Below are positions 1 to 6,221 of a stretch of DNA of 64,000 nt, piece by piece. The notes under the pieces are model-generated. The model was not told where the DNA came from, searched no databases, and saw nothing but the letters and a program-made list of their open reading frames with translations. The position numbers and the translations under genes are program-made. Source of the DNA: Microbacterium oleivorans (GTDB lineage: Bacteria > Actinomycetota > Actinomycetes > Actinomycetales > Microbacteriaceae). How positions within the stretch are numbered: position 1 is the stretch's first letter; each line of letters opens with the position of its first letter. The stretch spans positions 62,001-126,000 of the forward strand of contig NZ_LSTV01000001.1 of NCBI RefSeq assembly GCF_001644225.1. The letters run 5' to 3'.

Positions 1-1
1 C

Positions 2-2143
2 ATCGACGAGTTCGCCGCCCTGGCCTCGGAGATGCCCGAGTTCGTGGACGGCGTCGTCGACATCGCCCAGCGCGGCCGCTCCCTCGGCATCCACCTCATC
101 ATGGCGACCCAGCGCCCCGCCGGTGTCATCAAGGACAACCTCCGCGCGAACACGAACCTGCGCATCGCCCTCCGTATGGCGGATGAGGCGGACTCGCGCG
201 ACGTGGTAGACGACGATGTCGCGGCGAGCTTCCCCGCGTCGGTCCCGGGGCGCGCGATCGCCAAGACCGGCCCCGGCCGCCTCGTGCCGTTCCAGTCCGC
301 CTACACCGGCGGCTGGACGAGTCTGGAGGACACCGCGGTCGCCGAGGTGCGCGTCGCCGAGCTGCGTTTCGGTGCGGCCGCCGAGTGGGAGCCCGACCGC
401 CCCGCCGAGTCGGACTCGCACGAGGAGGACCTCGGACCGAACGATCAGAGGCGTATCGTGTCGAACCTCGTGACCGCGTGCGAGGTCGCGGGTCTGCCGC
501 GCCCCCGCCGTCCCTGGCTCGACGACCTGTCCGCTCTCGTCGACCTCGCGAACCTTGCGAACGAGGGCGACACCCGCATCCCCATCGCCCTCATGGACGT
601 GCCCGAGAAGCAGCAGCAGGAGCCGGCGTTCTTCGTCCCCGACCGCGACGGATCCCTCGTCGTGTACGGCACGTCCGGGTCGGGCAAGTCGACCGTCCTC
701 AAGACGATCGGTACGGCGGCGGGCATGCGACCGGACCGCGGCCGGGTCAACGTCTACTGCCTCGACTTCGCGACCGGCGCGCTCGGCGCGCTGTCGGCCC
801 TCCCGCACGTCGGGTCGGTCGTCGACGGCTCTGACGTCGAGCGCATCCAGCGCCTGCTGCGCACCCTCGACGGCGAGATGGACCGCCGCGCGTCGGCGTT
901 CTCGGCGGCCAGCGCCGCGACGCTGCAGGAGTACCGCGAGATCGCGGACCCCAACCTCTCGCGCATCATCCTGCTGATCGACAACTTCCCCGAGTTCAAG
1001 AAGGACTGGGAGGTGGCGCCCGGTCGCGGCCCGTTCTACCGCACCTTCATGCGGATCCTCGGCGAGGGGCGCACGCTCGGGGTGCACACGGTCCTCACGG
1101 CCGACCGCGGCAACGCGGTCCCGAGCGCCGTCGCCTCGAACATCTCGCGCAAGGTCGTCCTGCGGATGGGCGACCCGTCGCAGTACATGCTGCTGGGCAC
1201 TCCGCGCGACGTGCTCGACGAGCAGTCCGTCCCCGGGCGCGCCGTCATCGACGGTCACGAGGCGCAGATCGCCGTCCTCGGCGGAACCTCCAACGCCGTC
1301 GAGCAGACGAAGGCGCTCGGGGTCCTCGGCGACAAGCTCCGCGCGGAGGGCGTGCGCGATCTCCCCGAGATCGGCGCCCTTCCGACGGCGGTGCCGGCCA
1401 CGGACATGCCGGCCCGGGTCGACGGGATGCCGGTGTTCGGCGTCGCCGACGACACCCTCTCGGCGCACGGTTTCGAGCCGATCGGTTCGTTCGTGATCTC
1501 GGGGCCGCCGGCATCGGGTCGCACCAACGCTCTCAAGTCGCTCGTCATCGCGATGGAACGCTTCGACCCGGGCGTCCAGCTCTACCACTTCGGCAGCCGG
1601 CGCGCCGAGCTCAAGGACTTCCGTCCGTGGGTGAAGAGCGCCACCCGTCCCGACGACGAGAAGGAGTTGGCCACGGAGCTGGCCGAGCTCATCACGCGGG
1701 ATGTGTCGGACGGCCGCATCCTCATCGTGATCGAGGACATGCCGCACCTGTCGGACGGCCCCGCCGACCGTCCGATGCGCACCCTGCTGCAGGCGATGAA
1801 CGACAGTGAGCACATGCTGATCGGCGACGCCGAGATCTCGCGGGCGAGCGGCAGCATCGGTGTGCTGGGGGAGTGGAAGGCGGGCCGTCAGGGCATCGTC
1901 CTCAAGCCCGACACGTACGACGGCGAGGCGATCTTCAAGACGCCGTTCGGCCGGGTCAAGCGATCGGACTTCCCCGTCGGTCGAGGCATCTTCGTGCAGG
2001 CGGGTCGCTCGGTCACCGTGCAGATGCCGCTCGTCGCCGATGTGGCACCCCCGCCGCAGCCGACGGTCGCGCCCCCGACGACACGGGCGGCCGCCCGCGA
2101 AGCGGTGACGGCGGATGCCGCGGGTACGACGCTCGGCGCCTGA
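2..2143 (+). CDS. eccC: Type VII secretion ATPase EccC (FtsK/SpoIIIE family), C-terminal part, cut by window start
   Basis: This is the 3' portion of the membrane-coupled ATPase that recognises and drives export of WXG100-type substrates in ESX secretion. The first visible codons read IDEFAAL, the Walker B end of the first FtsK domain, so the N-terminus and membrane segments lie upstream of the window. A second ATPase domain follows, with Walker A GTSGSGKST (nt 668-694) and Walker B IILLID. A third carries a degenerate P-loop, GPPASGRTN (nt about 1500-1526), with Arg in place of the usual Lys. This order of a canonical first domain and weaker C-terminal domains fits EccC/EssC. About 713 residues are visible. 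The tail is Pro/Ala-rich. The gene ends 77 bp before the toxin operon. Confidence 0.93.
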   Translation: MDEFAALASEMPEFVDGVVDIAQRGRSLGIHLIMATQRPAGVIKDNLRANTNLRIALRMADEADSRDVVDDDVAASFPASVPGRAIAKTGPGRLVPFQSAYTGGWTSLEDTAVAEVRVAELRFGAAAEWEPDRPAESDSHEEDLGPNDQRRIVSNLVTACEVAGLPRPRRPWLDDLSALVDLANLANEGDTRIPIALMDVPEKQQQEPAFFVPDRDGSLVVYGTSGSGKSTVLKTIGTAAGMRPDRGRVNVYCLDFATGALGALSALPHVGSVVDGSDVERIQRLLRTLDGEMDRRASAFSAASAATLQEYREIADPNLSRIILLIDNFPEFKKDWEVAPGRGPFYRTFMRILGEGRTLGVHTVLTADRGNAVPSAVASNISRKVVLRMGDPSQYMLLGTPRDVLDEQSVPGRAVIDGHEAQIAVLGGTSNAVEQTKALGVLGDKLRAEGVRDLPEIGALPTAVPATDMPARVDGMPVFGVADDTLSAHGFEPIGSFVISGPPASGRTNALKSLVIAMERFDPGVQLYHFGSRRAELKDFRPWVKSATRPDDEKELATELAELITRDVSDGRILIVIEDMPHLSDGPADRPMRTLLQAMNDSEHMLIGDAEISRASGSIGVLGEWKAGRQGIVLKPDTYDGEAIFKTPFGRVKRSDFPVGRGIFVQAGRSVTVQMPLVADVAPPPQPTVAPPTTRAAAREAVTADAAGTTLGA

Positions 2144-2156
2144 CCCCCGACGTGCC

Positions 2157-2200
2157 GGGGACTTCTCCCCATGTACGGCGCCGCCGATCTTGCCTACTCT
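2157..2200 (+). promoter_or_regulatory. Shared ESX-substrate promoter element, copy 1
   Basis: The 17-mer GGGGACTTCTCCCCATG (2157-2173) contains a perfect GGGGA-N4-TCCCC inverted repeat. It is followed, after 24 nt counted from the palindrome end, by a TANNNT -10-like hexamer, TACTCT (2195-2200). The same 17-mer with identical spacing precedes the WXG100 gene near 5.5 kb. No good -35 hexamer is present, which suggests an activator-type site. The short leader then carries GGAGG (2207-2211) ahead of the GTG at 2221. Confidence 0.6.
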
Positions 2201-2220
2201 CGCTGGGGAGGTGATGCGCT

Positions 2221-2925
2221 GTGGGCATGATGCTGCCGAACGAACTGATCTGGGTGATGGAGAAGCTCGGATTCGAATGGCCCGACGTCGACGAGGACGA
2301 ACTGCGACGCGGTGCGCAGATCGTTTCGCACTTCCGGGACGACCTCGAGGACTCCCTGCAGGCCATCGACCGGAAGGTGAACGGCGACCTGGCCGCGGCG
2401 ATGCGAGGCCAGGCGGGACCCGCGTTCGTCTCGGCGTGGAACACCAACCGGTCGCAGAATCTGCAGAAGCTCGTCGACCTGCTGGGGCCCGTCCCGCCCG
2501 GGATGGACATCGCTGCCGGCGTCGTGCTGGGGCTCAAGATCAAGGTCATCGCCGATGTCACGACGACGATGATCGCGCTGGTCGGCATGCTCACGAACCC
2601 CGTCACCGCGGTCGGCGCCGGCCCTATGCTCATCATCAAGAAGAAGCTTCTGAACGCCGCCGTCGACGTCGCGATCGAGCAGGCGCTGAACCAGATCCTG
2701 CCGACGGTCATCGAGCCGCTCGCCGATGAATTGCCCGCTGTTGTCATGGCGGCGCTGAACGCTCCCGTCGTCGAGGCCGTGGCCGGCAACCCGGACGAGT
2801 TCTACGCCGACCTGCAGGCGCTCGAGCAGTCCGAGGAGGAGCTCGATCTGCGCGCTGCCGACATCGAATCGTTGATGGACCGGCTCATGGCCGACCTCGC
2901 CGGACTGAACATCACGGGGGACTGA
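2221..2925 (+). CDS. WXG100-like (CpnT N-terminal type) T7SS carrier protein
   Basis: A 234-residue protein whose start (LPNELIWVMEKLGFEWPDVD) matches the WXG100-like domain found at the N-terminus of CpnT-type and other actinobacterial polymorphic toxins exported by ESX systems. A helical N-terminal part (about 1-95) includes a WNTNR segment. A hydrophobic Gly/Ala-rich middle (about 95-150) follows, then an acidic helical tail. The GTG start is chosen because GGAGG lies 9 nt upstream; ATG codons at 2227 and 2230 are alternatives. In most relatives this domain is fused to the toxin. Here it ends in TGA, and the toxin begins in the same frame two codons later. The likely job is to address or escort the toxin to the ESX machine; the family call is from recognition of the motif. 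Confidence 0.8.
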   Translation: MGMMLPNELIWVMEKLGFEWPDVDEDELRRGAQIVSHFRDDLEDSLQAIDRKVNGDLAAAMRGQAGPAFVSAWNTNRSQNLQKLVDLLGPVPPGMDIAAGVVLGLKIKVIADVTTTMIALVGMLTNPVTAVGAGPMLIIKKKLLNAAVDVAIEQALNQILPTVIEPLADELPAVVMAALNAPVVEAVAGNPDEFYADLQALEQSEEELDLRAADIESLMDRLMADLAGLNITGD

Positions 2926-2928
2926 CAC

Positions 2929-3558
2929 ATGGCTCGAGTCGGAGACGAACTCATCAAGCCGATGCTGCGGGCGCTGGACGACATCCCGGTCCACGGTCGG
3001 CAGCTCGGCGAGATGGTGCGAGGCTTGCGCGGCAAGCAGCGACGCAACCGCGACGGCGTCGAAGACATCGACACGTTCGATGTCACCTTGCGTCCGTTCA
3101 AGCGGAACAAGAAGCACGACCCGGTCGAGTACGACCGCCAGTACAACGAGCAGATGGATGCCCTGCAGCAGATGCCGCTGTCCGACTGGCTCCGCAACCG
3201 TACGGAGTACGTGCAGAACGGCCGGACACCCGACTCGCTCCGGGCGCAGGAGTATGCGCGGGAGATCGCGGAGAAGAGGAAGTTCGCTGAGCTGATCCGG
3301 TCCGGGCAAAGCCCCGACGCAGCACGCACGAACGCCGCGGAGTGGATGCGCACGCAGGCAGCGACCCATCGCCTGGACGGAATTGCGGGCGGGGACGTCA
3401 CCGACATCTCCGGGGTTGGCGATTCGAGGATCAACTCGTCGCTCGGCTCACAGTGGCGCACGCGGGTGGGCGACATCGATGCCGCTGTCGTGCGCTACAT
3501 ACAAGCGAATCCGGGCGCCGACCTGTCGAGCGTCTACATGAACGTTGTCTTCCGTTAG
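2929..3558 (+). CDS. Ntox15-type (Tde1-like, HxxD) DNase toxin
   Basis: A 209-residue protein with a linker-like N-terminus (about 1-50) and a C-terminal domain (about 60-195) resembling polymorphic toxin type 15. Visible hallmarks are HRLD at 147-150 (the HxxD motif), a following GIAGGD, a DSRINSS segment and GSQW (173-176). In Agrobacterium the family member Tde1 is a DNase needing HxxD, so an antibacterial DNA-degrading role is inferred. The gene starts 3 nt after the carrier's TGA and in the same frame, with GGGGGA (2916-2921) as a modest ribosome site. It is followed by three genes of the Tdi1-type immunity family, which independently supports the toxin call. No signal peptide is seen; export through the adjacent ESX system is likely. 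Confidence 0.85.
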   Translation: MARVGDELIKPMLRALDDIPVHGRQLGEMVRGLRGKQRRNRDGVEDIDTFDVTLRPFKRNKKHDPVEYDRQYNEQMDALQQMPLSDWLRNRTEYVQNGRTPDSLRAQEYAREIAEKRKFAELIRSGQSPDAARTNAAEWMRTQAATHRLDGIAGGDVTDISGVGDSRINSSLGSQWRTRVGDIDAAVVRYIQANPGADLSSVYMNVVFR

Positions 3559-3568
3559 GTTGAAGCGC

Positions 3569-4129
3569 ATGGTCGAGATTGCTGATTTTGTTCCGCACGC
3601 GCCGGTCGAACCCGAGGTCATCGCGGCCTACCGGGAGCGGGTGCCCGCAGAGATCGTCGAGATCTGGGACACGTACGGGTACGGCACATTCGCTCACGGT
3701 TTTCTTCGAGTGATCAATCCCGCGGTCTACGAGGCTGAACTCGGCGACCGAATCGGCAAGACCCAGGGTGACGGTGTGGCGATCCCCGTCATGGTCACCG
3801 GGCTGGGAGATCTCATCACCTGGGAGCCCAGTCTGGGTGGACTTGTGGGTCTCATCTTCCGCGAGAACAGAGGCGTCGGCCTGGGGGATGTCGATTCATT
3901 CCTTCTTCTCACCGAGGCGTTGGGCGCGGACCATTTGGCCTCGGAGTTCAACTGGGGCGTCTTCCCCGAAGCGGTTGCGGCGCAGGGCGCGCCCGACTTC
4001 GATGAGTCGTTCATCTTCGTTCCGCTGCCGTCGTTGGGCGGACCTGGCACGGTCGACACCCTGCAGAAGCGTCAGACGCTGTCGGCTATTCAGGTCATGG
4101 TCGACCTGCAGGGTCCCATCGGTCACTGA
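3569..4129 (+). CDS. Tdi1-like immunity protein, paralogue 1 (GAD-like + DUF1851-type)
   Basis: A 186-residue cytoplasmic protein with an N-terminal GAD-like region (about 1-100, including VEIWDTYGYGTF and RVINPAVYEAELGDRIGKTQ) and a C-terminal part resembling the T6SS immunity Tdi1 C-terminal/DUF1851 domain (about 105-180). It is expected to bind and neutralise the HxxD DNase encoded directly upstream. ATG 3569 is chosen because the two paralogues start at the equivalent codon, each after a TAGGTTG-containing leader; an in-frame upstream ATG at 3545 would overlap the toxin gene. All three copies have exactly 186 residues. The segment around 98-137 differs most between copies, whereas the last 40 residues are nearly identical. 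Confidence 0.85.
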   Translation: MVEIADFVPHAPVEPEVIAAYRERVPAEIVEIWDTYGYGTFAHGFLRVINPAVYEAELGDRIGKTQGDGVAIPVMVTGLGDLITWEPSLGGLVGLIFRENRGVGLGDVDSFLLLTEALGADHLASEFNWGVFPEAVAAQGAPDFDESFIFVPLPSLGGPGTVDTLQKRQTLSAIQVMVDLQGPIGH

Positions 4130-4165
4130 TCGGCCGCACCTGGGTTGGTCCCTAGGTTGGAGACC

Positions 4166-4726
4166 ATGGTTCAGATCGCAGATTTCGTCCCGCATGCTCC
4201 GGTGGAGCCGGAGGTGGTCGCTGCGTACCGTGACCGGGTTCCCGCGGAGATCGTCGAGATCTGGGAGGAGTACGGTTACGGCACTTTCGCTGAAGGCTTC
4301 ATCCGCGTCATCAACCCCGGCGTGTACGAGGCGGAGCTCGGCGACCGCATCGGTAAGACACAGGGTGACGGAATCGCGATCCCCGTCATGGTCACCGGCC
4401 TTGGCGACGTGATCACCTGGGAACCGAGCCTCGGCGGCCTGATCGCGCTGATGTTCCGTAGCAAGCGAGGCGCGGGTTTGGGCAAGGTGTCCAGCTTCCT
4501 GACCTTGACGCGTGCAGGCGGCGCACGTCACCTTGCGCGTGTTCTGGACTGGGGTGTATTCCCACAAGCGGTCGCGGCCCAGGGCGCGCCGGACTTCGAT
4601 GAGTCGTTCATCTTCGTTCCGCTGCCGTCGTTGGGTGGGTCGGGCACGGTCGATACGTTGCAGAAGCGGCCGACGATCTCCGCCGTCCAGGTCATGGTCG
4701 ATCTCCAAGGGCCTATCGGTCACTGA
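4166..4726 (+). CDS. Tdi1-like immunity protein, paralogue 2
   Basis: The second of three tandem 186-residue immunity paralogues, very similar to copy 1 throughout except in the middle (residues about 98-137: RSKRGAGLGKVSSF and following). The invariant blocks APDFDESFIFVPLPSLGG and VDTLQKR recur in all copies or nearly so. The start ATG 4166 follows CTAGGTTGGAGACC, matching the other copies. The 36-nt spacer after copy 1 contains no terminator, so the array is probably one transcript with the toxin. It may protect against the cognate toxin or a sibling toxin variant; which one cannot be told from sequence. Confidence 0.83.
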   Translation: MVQIADFVPHAPVEPEVVAAYRDRVPAEIVEIWEEYGYGTFAEGFIRVINPGVYEAELGDRIGKTQGDGIAIPVMVTGLGDVITWEPSLGGLIALMFRSKRGAGLGKVSSFLTLTRAGGARHLARVLDWGVFPQAVAAQGAPDFDESFIFVPLPSLGGSGTVDTLQKRPTISAVQVMVDLQGPIGH

Positions 4727-4756
4727 TCGGCCACTGCGGGTTCTAGGTTGAAAACC

Positions 4757-5317
4757 ATGGTCCAGATCGAAGATTTCGTCGCGCACTCGCCGGTCTCGCC
4801 GGAGATCATCGCCGCGTATGGCGACCGAGTCCCCTCGGCGATCGTCGAGATCTGGGAGCAATACGGGTATGGCACGTTCGGCGAGGGCTTCATCCGCGTG
4901 ATCAACCCTGGGGTGTTCGAGGCTGAGCTGGGCGATCGGATCGGGAAGACCCAGGGCGACGGGATCGCCATCCCGGTCATGGTGACAGCCATGGGTGATC
5001 TCATCACGTGGGAGCCGAGCGTCGATTCACTCATCGCGATCCTCTTCCGCAAATTCGAGACGGTGGGTCTGGGGTCGCCCAAGACGTTCCTCGGCCTGAC
5101 CCGCCTCGACGGGGCGGAGCATCTGGAGGAAGAGTTCGCGTGGGACCCCTACCCGGAGGCAGTCGCCCGTCACGGGGGCGTGGGGTTCGACGAGTCCTTC
5201 ATCTTCGTCCCGCTGCCGTCGCTGGGCGGTCCGGGCACGGTCGACACGCTTCAGAAGCGCCCCACCCTCTCGGCGATCCAGGTCATGGTTGATCTGCAGG
5301 GCCCTGTCGGCCACTGA
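4757..5317 (+). CDS. Tdi1-like immunity protein, paralogue 3 (most divergent)
   Basis: The third immunity paralogue, again 186 residues, starting at ATG 4757 after CTAGGTTGAAAACC. It is more divergent than copies 1 and 2, for example FRKFETVGLGSPKTF in place of FRENRGVGLGDVDSF, GGVGFDES in place of GAPDFDES, and changes in the first 20 residues. The IGKTQGDG and PSLGGPG blocks are kept. Open frame and domain layout are intact, so it is not a decayed copy. Divergence with preserved length fits an orphan or extended-spectrum immunity gene; that is inference. Confidence 0.82.
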   Translation: MVQIEDFVAHSPVSPEIIAAYGDRVPSAIVEIWEQYGYGTFGEGFIRVINPGVFEAELGDRIGKTQGDGIAIPVMVTAMGDLITWEPSVDSLIAILFRKFETVGLGSPKTFLGLTRLDGAEHLEEEFAWDPYPEAVARHGGVGFDESFIFVPLPSLGGPGTVDTLQKRPTLSAIQVMVDLQGPVGH

Positions 5318-5359
5318 AGCGCCACTCGGTCATTCTCGAGGGTCACGCCCTCACTGAGC

Positions 5360-5382
5360 GATGCCCGGCGCCTGCCGGCATC
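5360..5382. terminator. Candidate terminator after immunity array
   Basis: Inverted arms GATGCC-c-GGC (5360-5369) and GCCGGCATC (5374-5382) with a 4-nt loop lie 43 nt after the last immunity stop. There is no U tract, as is common in this GC-rich lineage. The rest of the 274-nt gap contains the second ESX promoter element. Confidence 0.4.
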
Positions 5383-5486
5383 CCGGTGCGCGCTGCGATC
5401 CGGGACGGCTCTCGTGCGCGCGGAATTCCGCCGTCGACCAGCCCTTCGCCTCGGCGAGCGACCGGCCCGACGGAGGATTGTCAAGA

Positions 5487-5530
5487 GGGGACTTCTCCCC
5501 ATGGGGCGGGGGAGACCTCTTCGCTAGCAT
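5487..5530 (+). promoter_or_regulatory. Shared ESX-substrate promoter element, copy 2
   Basis: GGGGACTTCTCCCCATG (5487-5503) is identical to the copy at 2157-2173, and a TANNNT hexamer, TAGCAT (5525-5530), follows at exactly the same distance. The bases just before the hexamer are also alike (TCTTGCCTA versus TCTTCGCTA), while the intervening bases differ. That pattern suggests selection on the palindrome and the -10 rather than a recent duplication. Confidence 0.6.
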
Positions 5531-5591
5531 CGTTCACGCGGGGGAGGAAAACGGTTCTCCGCACCACGACGACACGCTGGGAGGCGGGTTC

Positions 5592-5882
5592 ATGGCTCAC
5601 GATTTTGGTGCAACATACAGCGAGATGGAGAGCGCGGCGGCGCGGCTTCGCGACGGTCGCCAGACCGTCACCGACACGCTGAAGGAGCTCCAGGGCATCA
5701 TCGACGACCTGGTGCAGGACGGCTTCAAGACCGAGAACGCGTCCGAGGCCTACTCGACCGCGTACTCGGAGCTCACGACGTCGCTCGACGACGCCGCCGA
5801 GGCCGTCAACGACATGGCGCAGGCGCTCGACCAGATGGCGGATCGCATCCGCGACACGGACGCGGAGATGGCCGCAAGCTGA
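5592..5882 (+). CDS. WXG100-family ESX secretion substrate (EsxA/B-like)
   Basis: A 96-residue, wholly helical acidic protein of typical WXG100 length, probably co-secreted with or structurally required for the ESX system. Two helices flank a turn near residues 43-53, where the usual W-x-G is replaced by a DGFKTENAS-type sequence, an aromatic variant seen in some actinobacterial members. ATG 5592 is chosen because GGGAGG (5579-5584) lies 7 nt upstream; the long in-frame extension to 5361 would run across the promoter element. It is a monocistronic unit with a strong terminator hairpin after it. No adjacent partner gene is visible, so it may form a homodimer. Confidence 0.85.
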   Translation: MAHDFGATYSEMESAAARLRDGRQTVTDTLKELQGIIDDLVQDGFKTENASEAYSTAYSELTTSLDDAAEAVNDMAQALDQMADRIRDTDAEMAAS

Positions 5883-5897
5883 TCCCCGGCTCGCTCA

Positions 5898-5936
5898 CGG
5901 GCCGCGATGCGATCTCAGGATCCGCATCGCGGCCCG
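5898..5936 (+). terminator. Terminator after WXG100 gene
   Basis: Perfect 14-bp arms CGGGCCGCGATGCG (5898-5911) and CGCATCGCGGCCCG (5923-5936) with an 11-nt loop, 15 nt downstream of the stop and followed by TTGCCTG. Confidence 0.8.
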
Positions 5937-5989
5937 TTGCCTGTGTTCATGATGATTAGGATCAGGATGACGAACGGAGTGTCGCGACG

Positions 5990-6214
5990 ATGACCACCTC
6001 GCAGACCTACTGGTATAACCTCTCGACCCAGTCCGTGGTACGCGACGACGAGCGCCCGTCGGAGGACTGCCTGGGCCCGTTCGCCAGCGCAGCCGAGGCG
6101 GAGGACTCGCCCGCCGTGCTGCTCGAGTACGCGAAGAGCTGGCTCGAAAGCGAAGAGAGCGAGCCGTACCGGCAGATGGCCGAGGAGCTCGGCGACGACA
6201 CCGACCGCATCTGA
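5990..6214 (+). CDS. Small conserved actinobacterial protein of unknown function
   Basis: A 74-residue acidic protein beginning MTTSQTYWYNL with a central GPFASAAEAE motif. It resembles short actinobacterial proteins with a YWYN/WFN...GPF pattern reminiscent of a SPOR-like fold; some databases call such proteins methionine aminopeptidase, which the length rules out. No signal peptide or membrane segment is seen. It ends 7 nt before the peptide-binding lipoprotein gene, so the two may be co-transcribed. Function is not known. Confidence 0.7.
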   Translation: MTTSQTYWYNLSTQSVVRDDERPSEDCLGPFASAAEAEDSPAVLLEYAKSWLESEESEPYRQMAEELGDDTDRI

Positions 6215-6221
6215 TCAGCGG

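Larger units (their letters stand above)
3569..5317 (+). repeat. Tandem triplication of immunity gene with its leader
   Basis: Three head-to-tail paralogous units begin at 3569, 4166 and 4757 (periods 597 and 591). The repeated unit includes the short leader TAGGTTGNNNNCC ahead of each ATG and ACTGATCGGCC after the first two stops. This points to tandem gene duplication rather than independent acquisition. Confidence 0.8.

Noticed and set aside
2157..2170. GGGGA-N4-TCCCC as a transcription terminator of eccC
   Set aside because: The stem is only 5 bp, and the exact recurrence with fixed spacing to a -10 in front of another gene favours a regulatory site.
2923..2931. Selenocysteine or programmed readthrough at the carrier TGA
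   Set aside because: No SECIS-like hairpin was noticed immediately downstream and a separate ATG with a ribosome site follows; a split gene is the simpler reading, although leaky readthrough cannot be excluded.
5361..5591. In-frame upstream extension of the WXG100 gene
   Set aside because: It would translate the promoter element and give a protein far longer than the family; the internal ATG has GGGAGG at ideal spacing.
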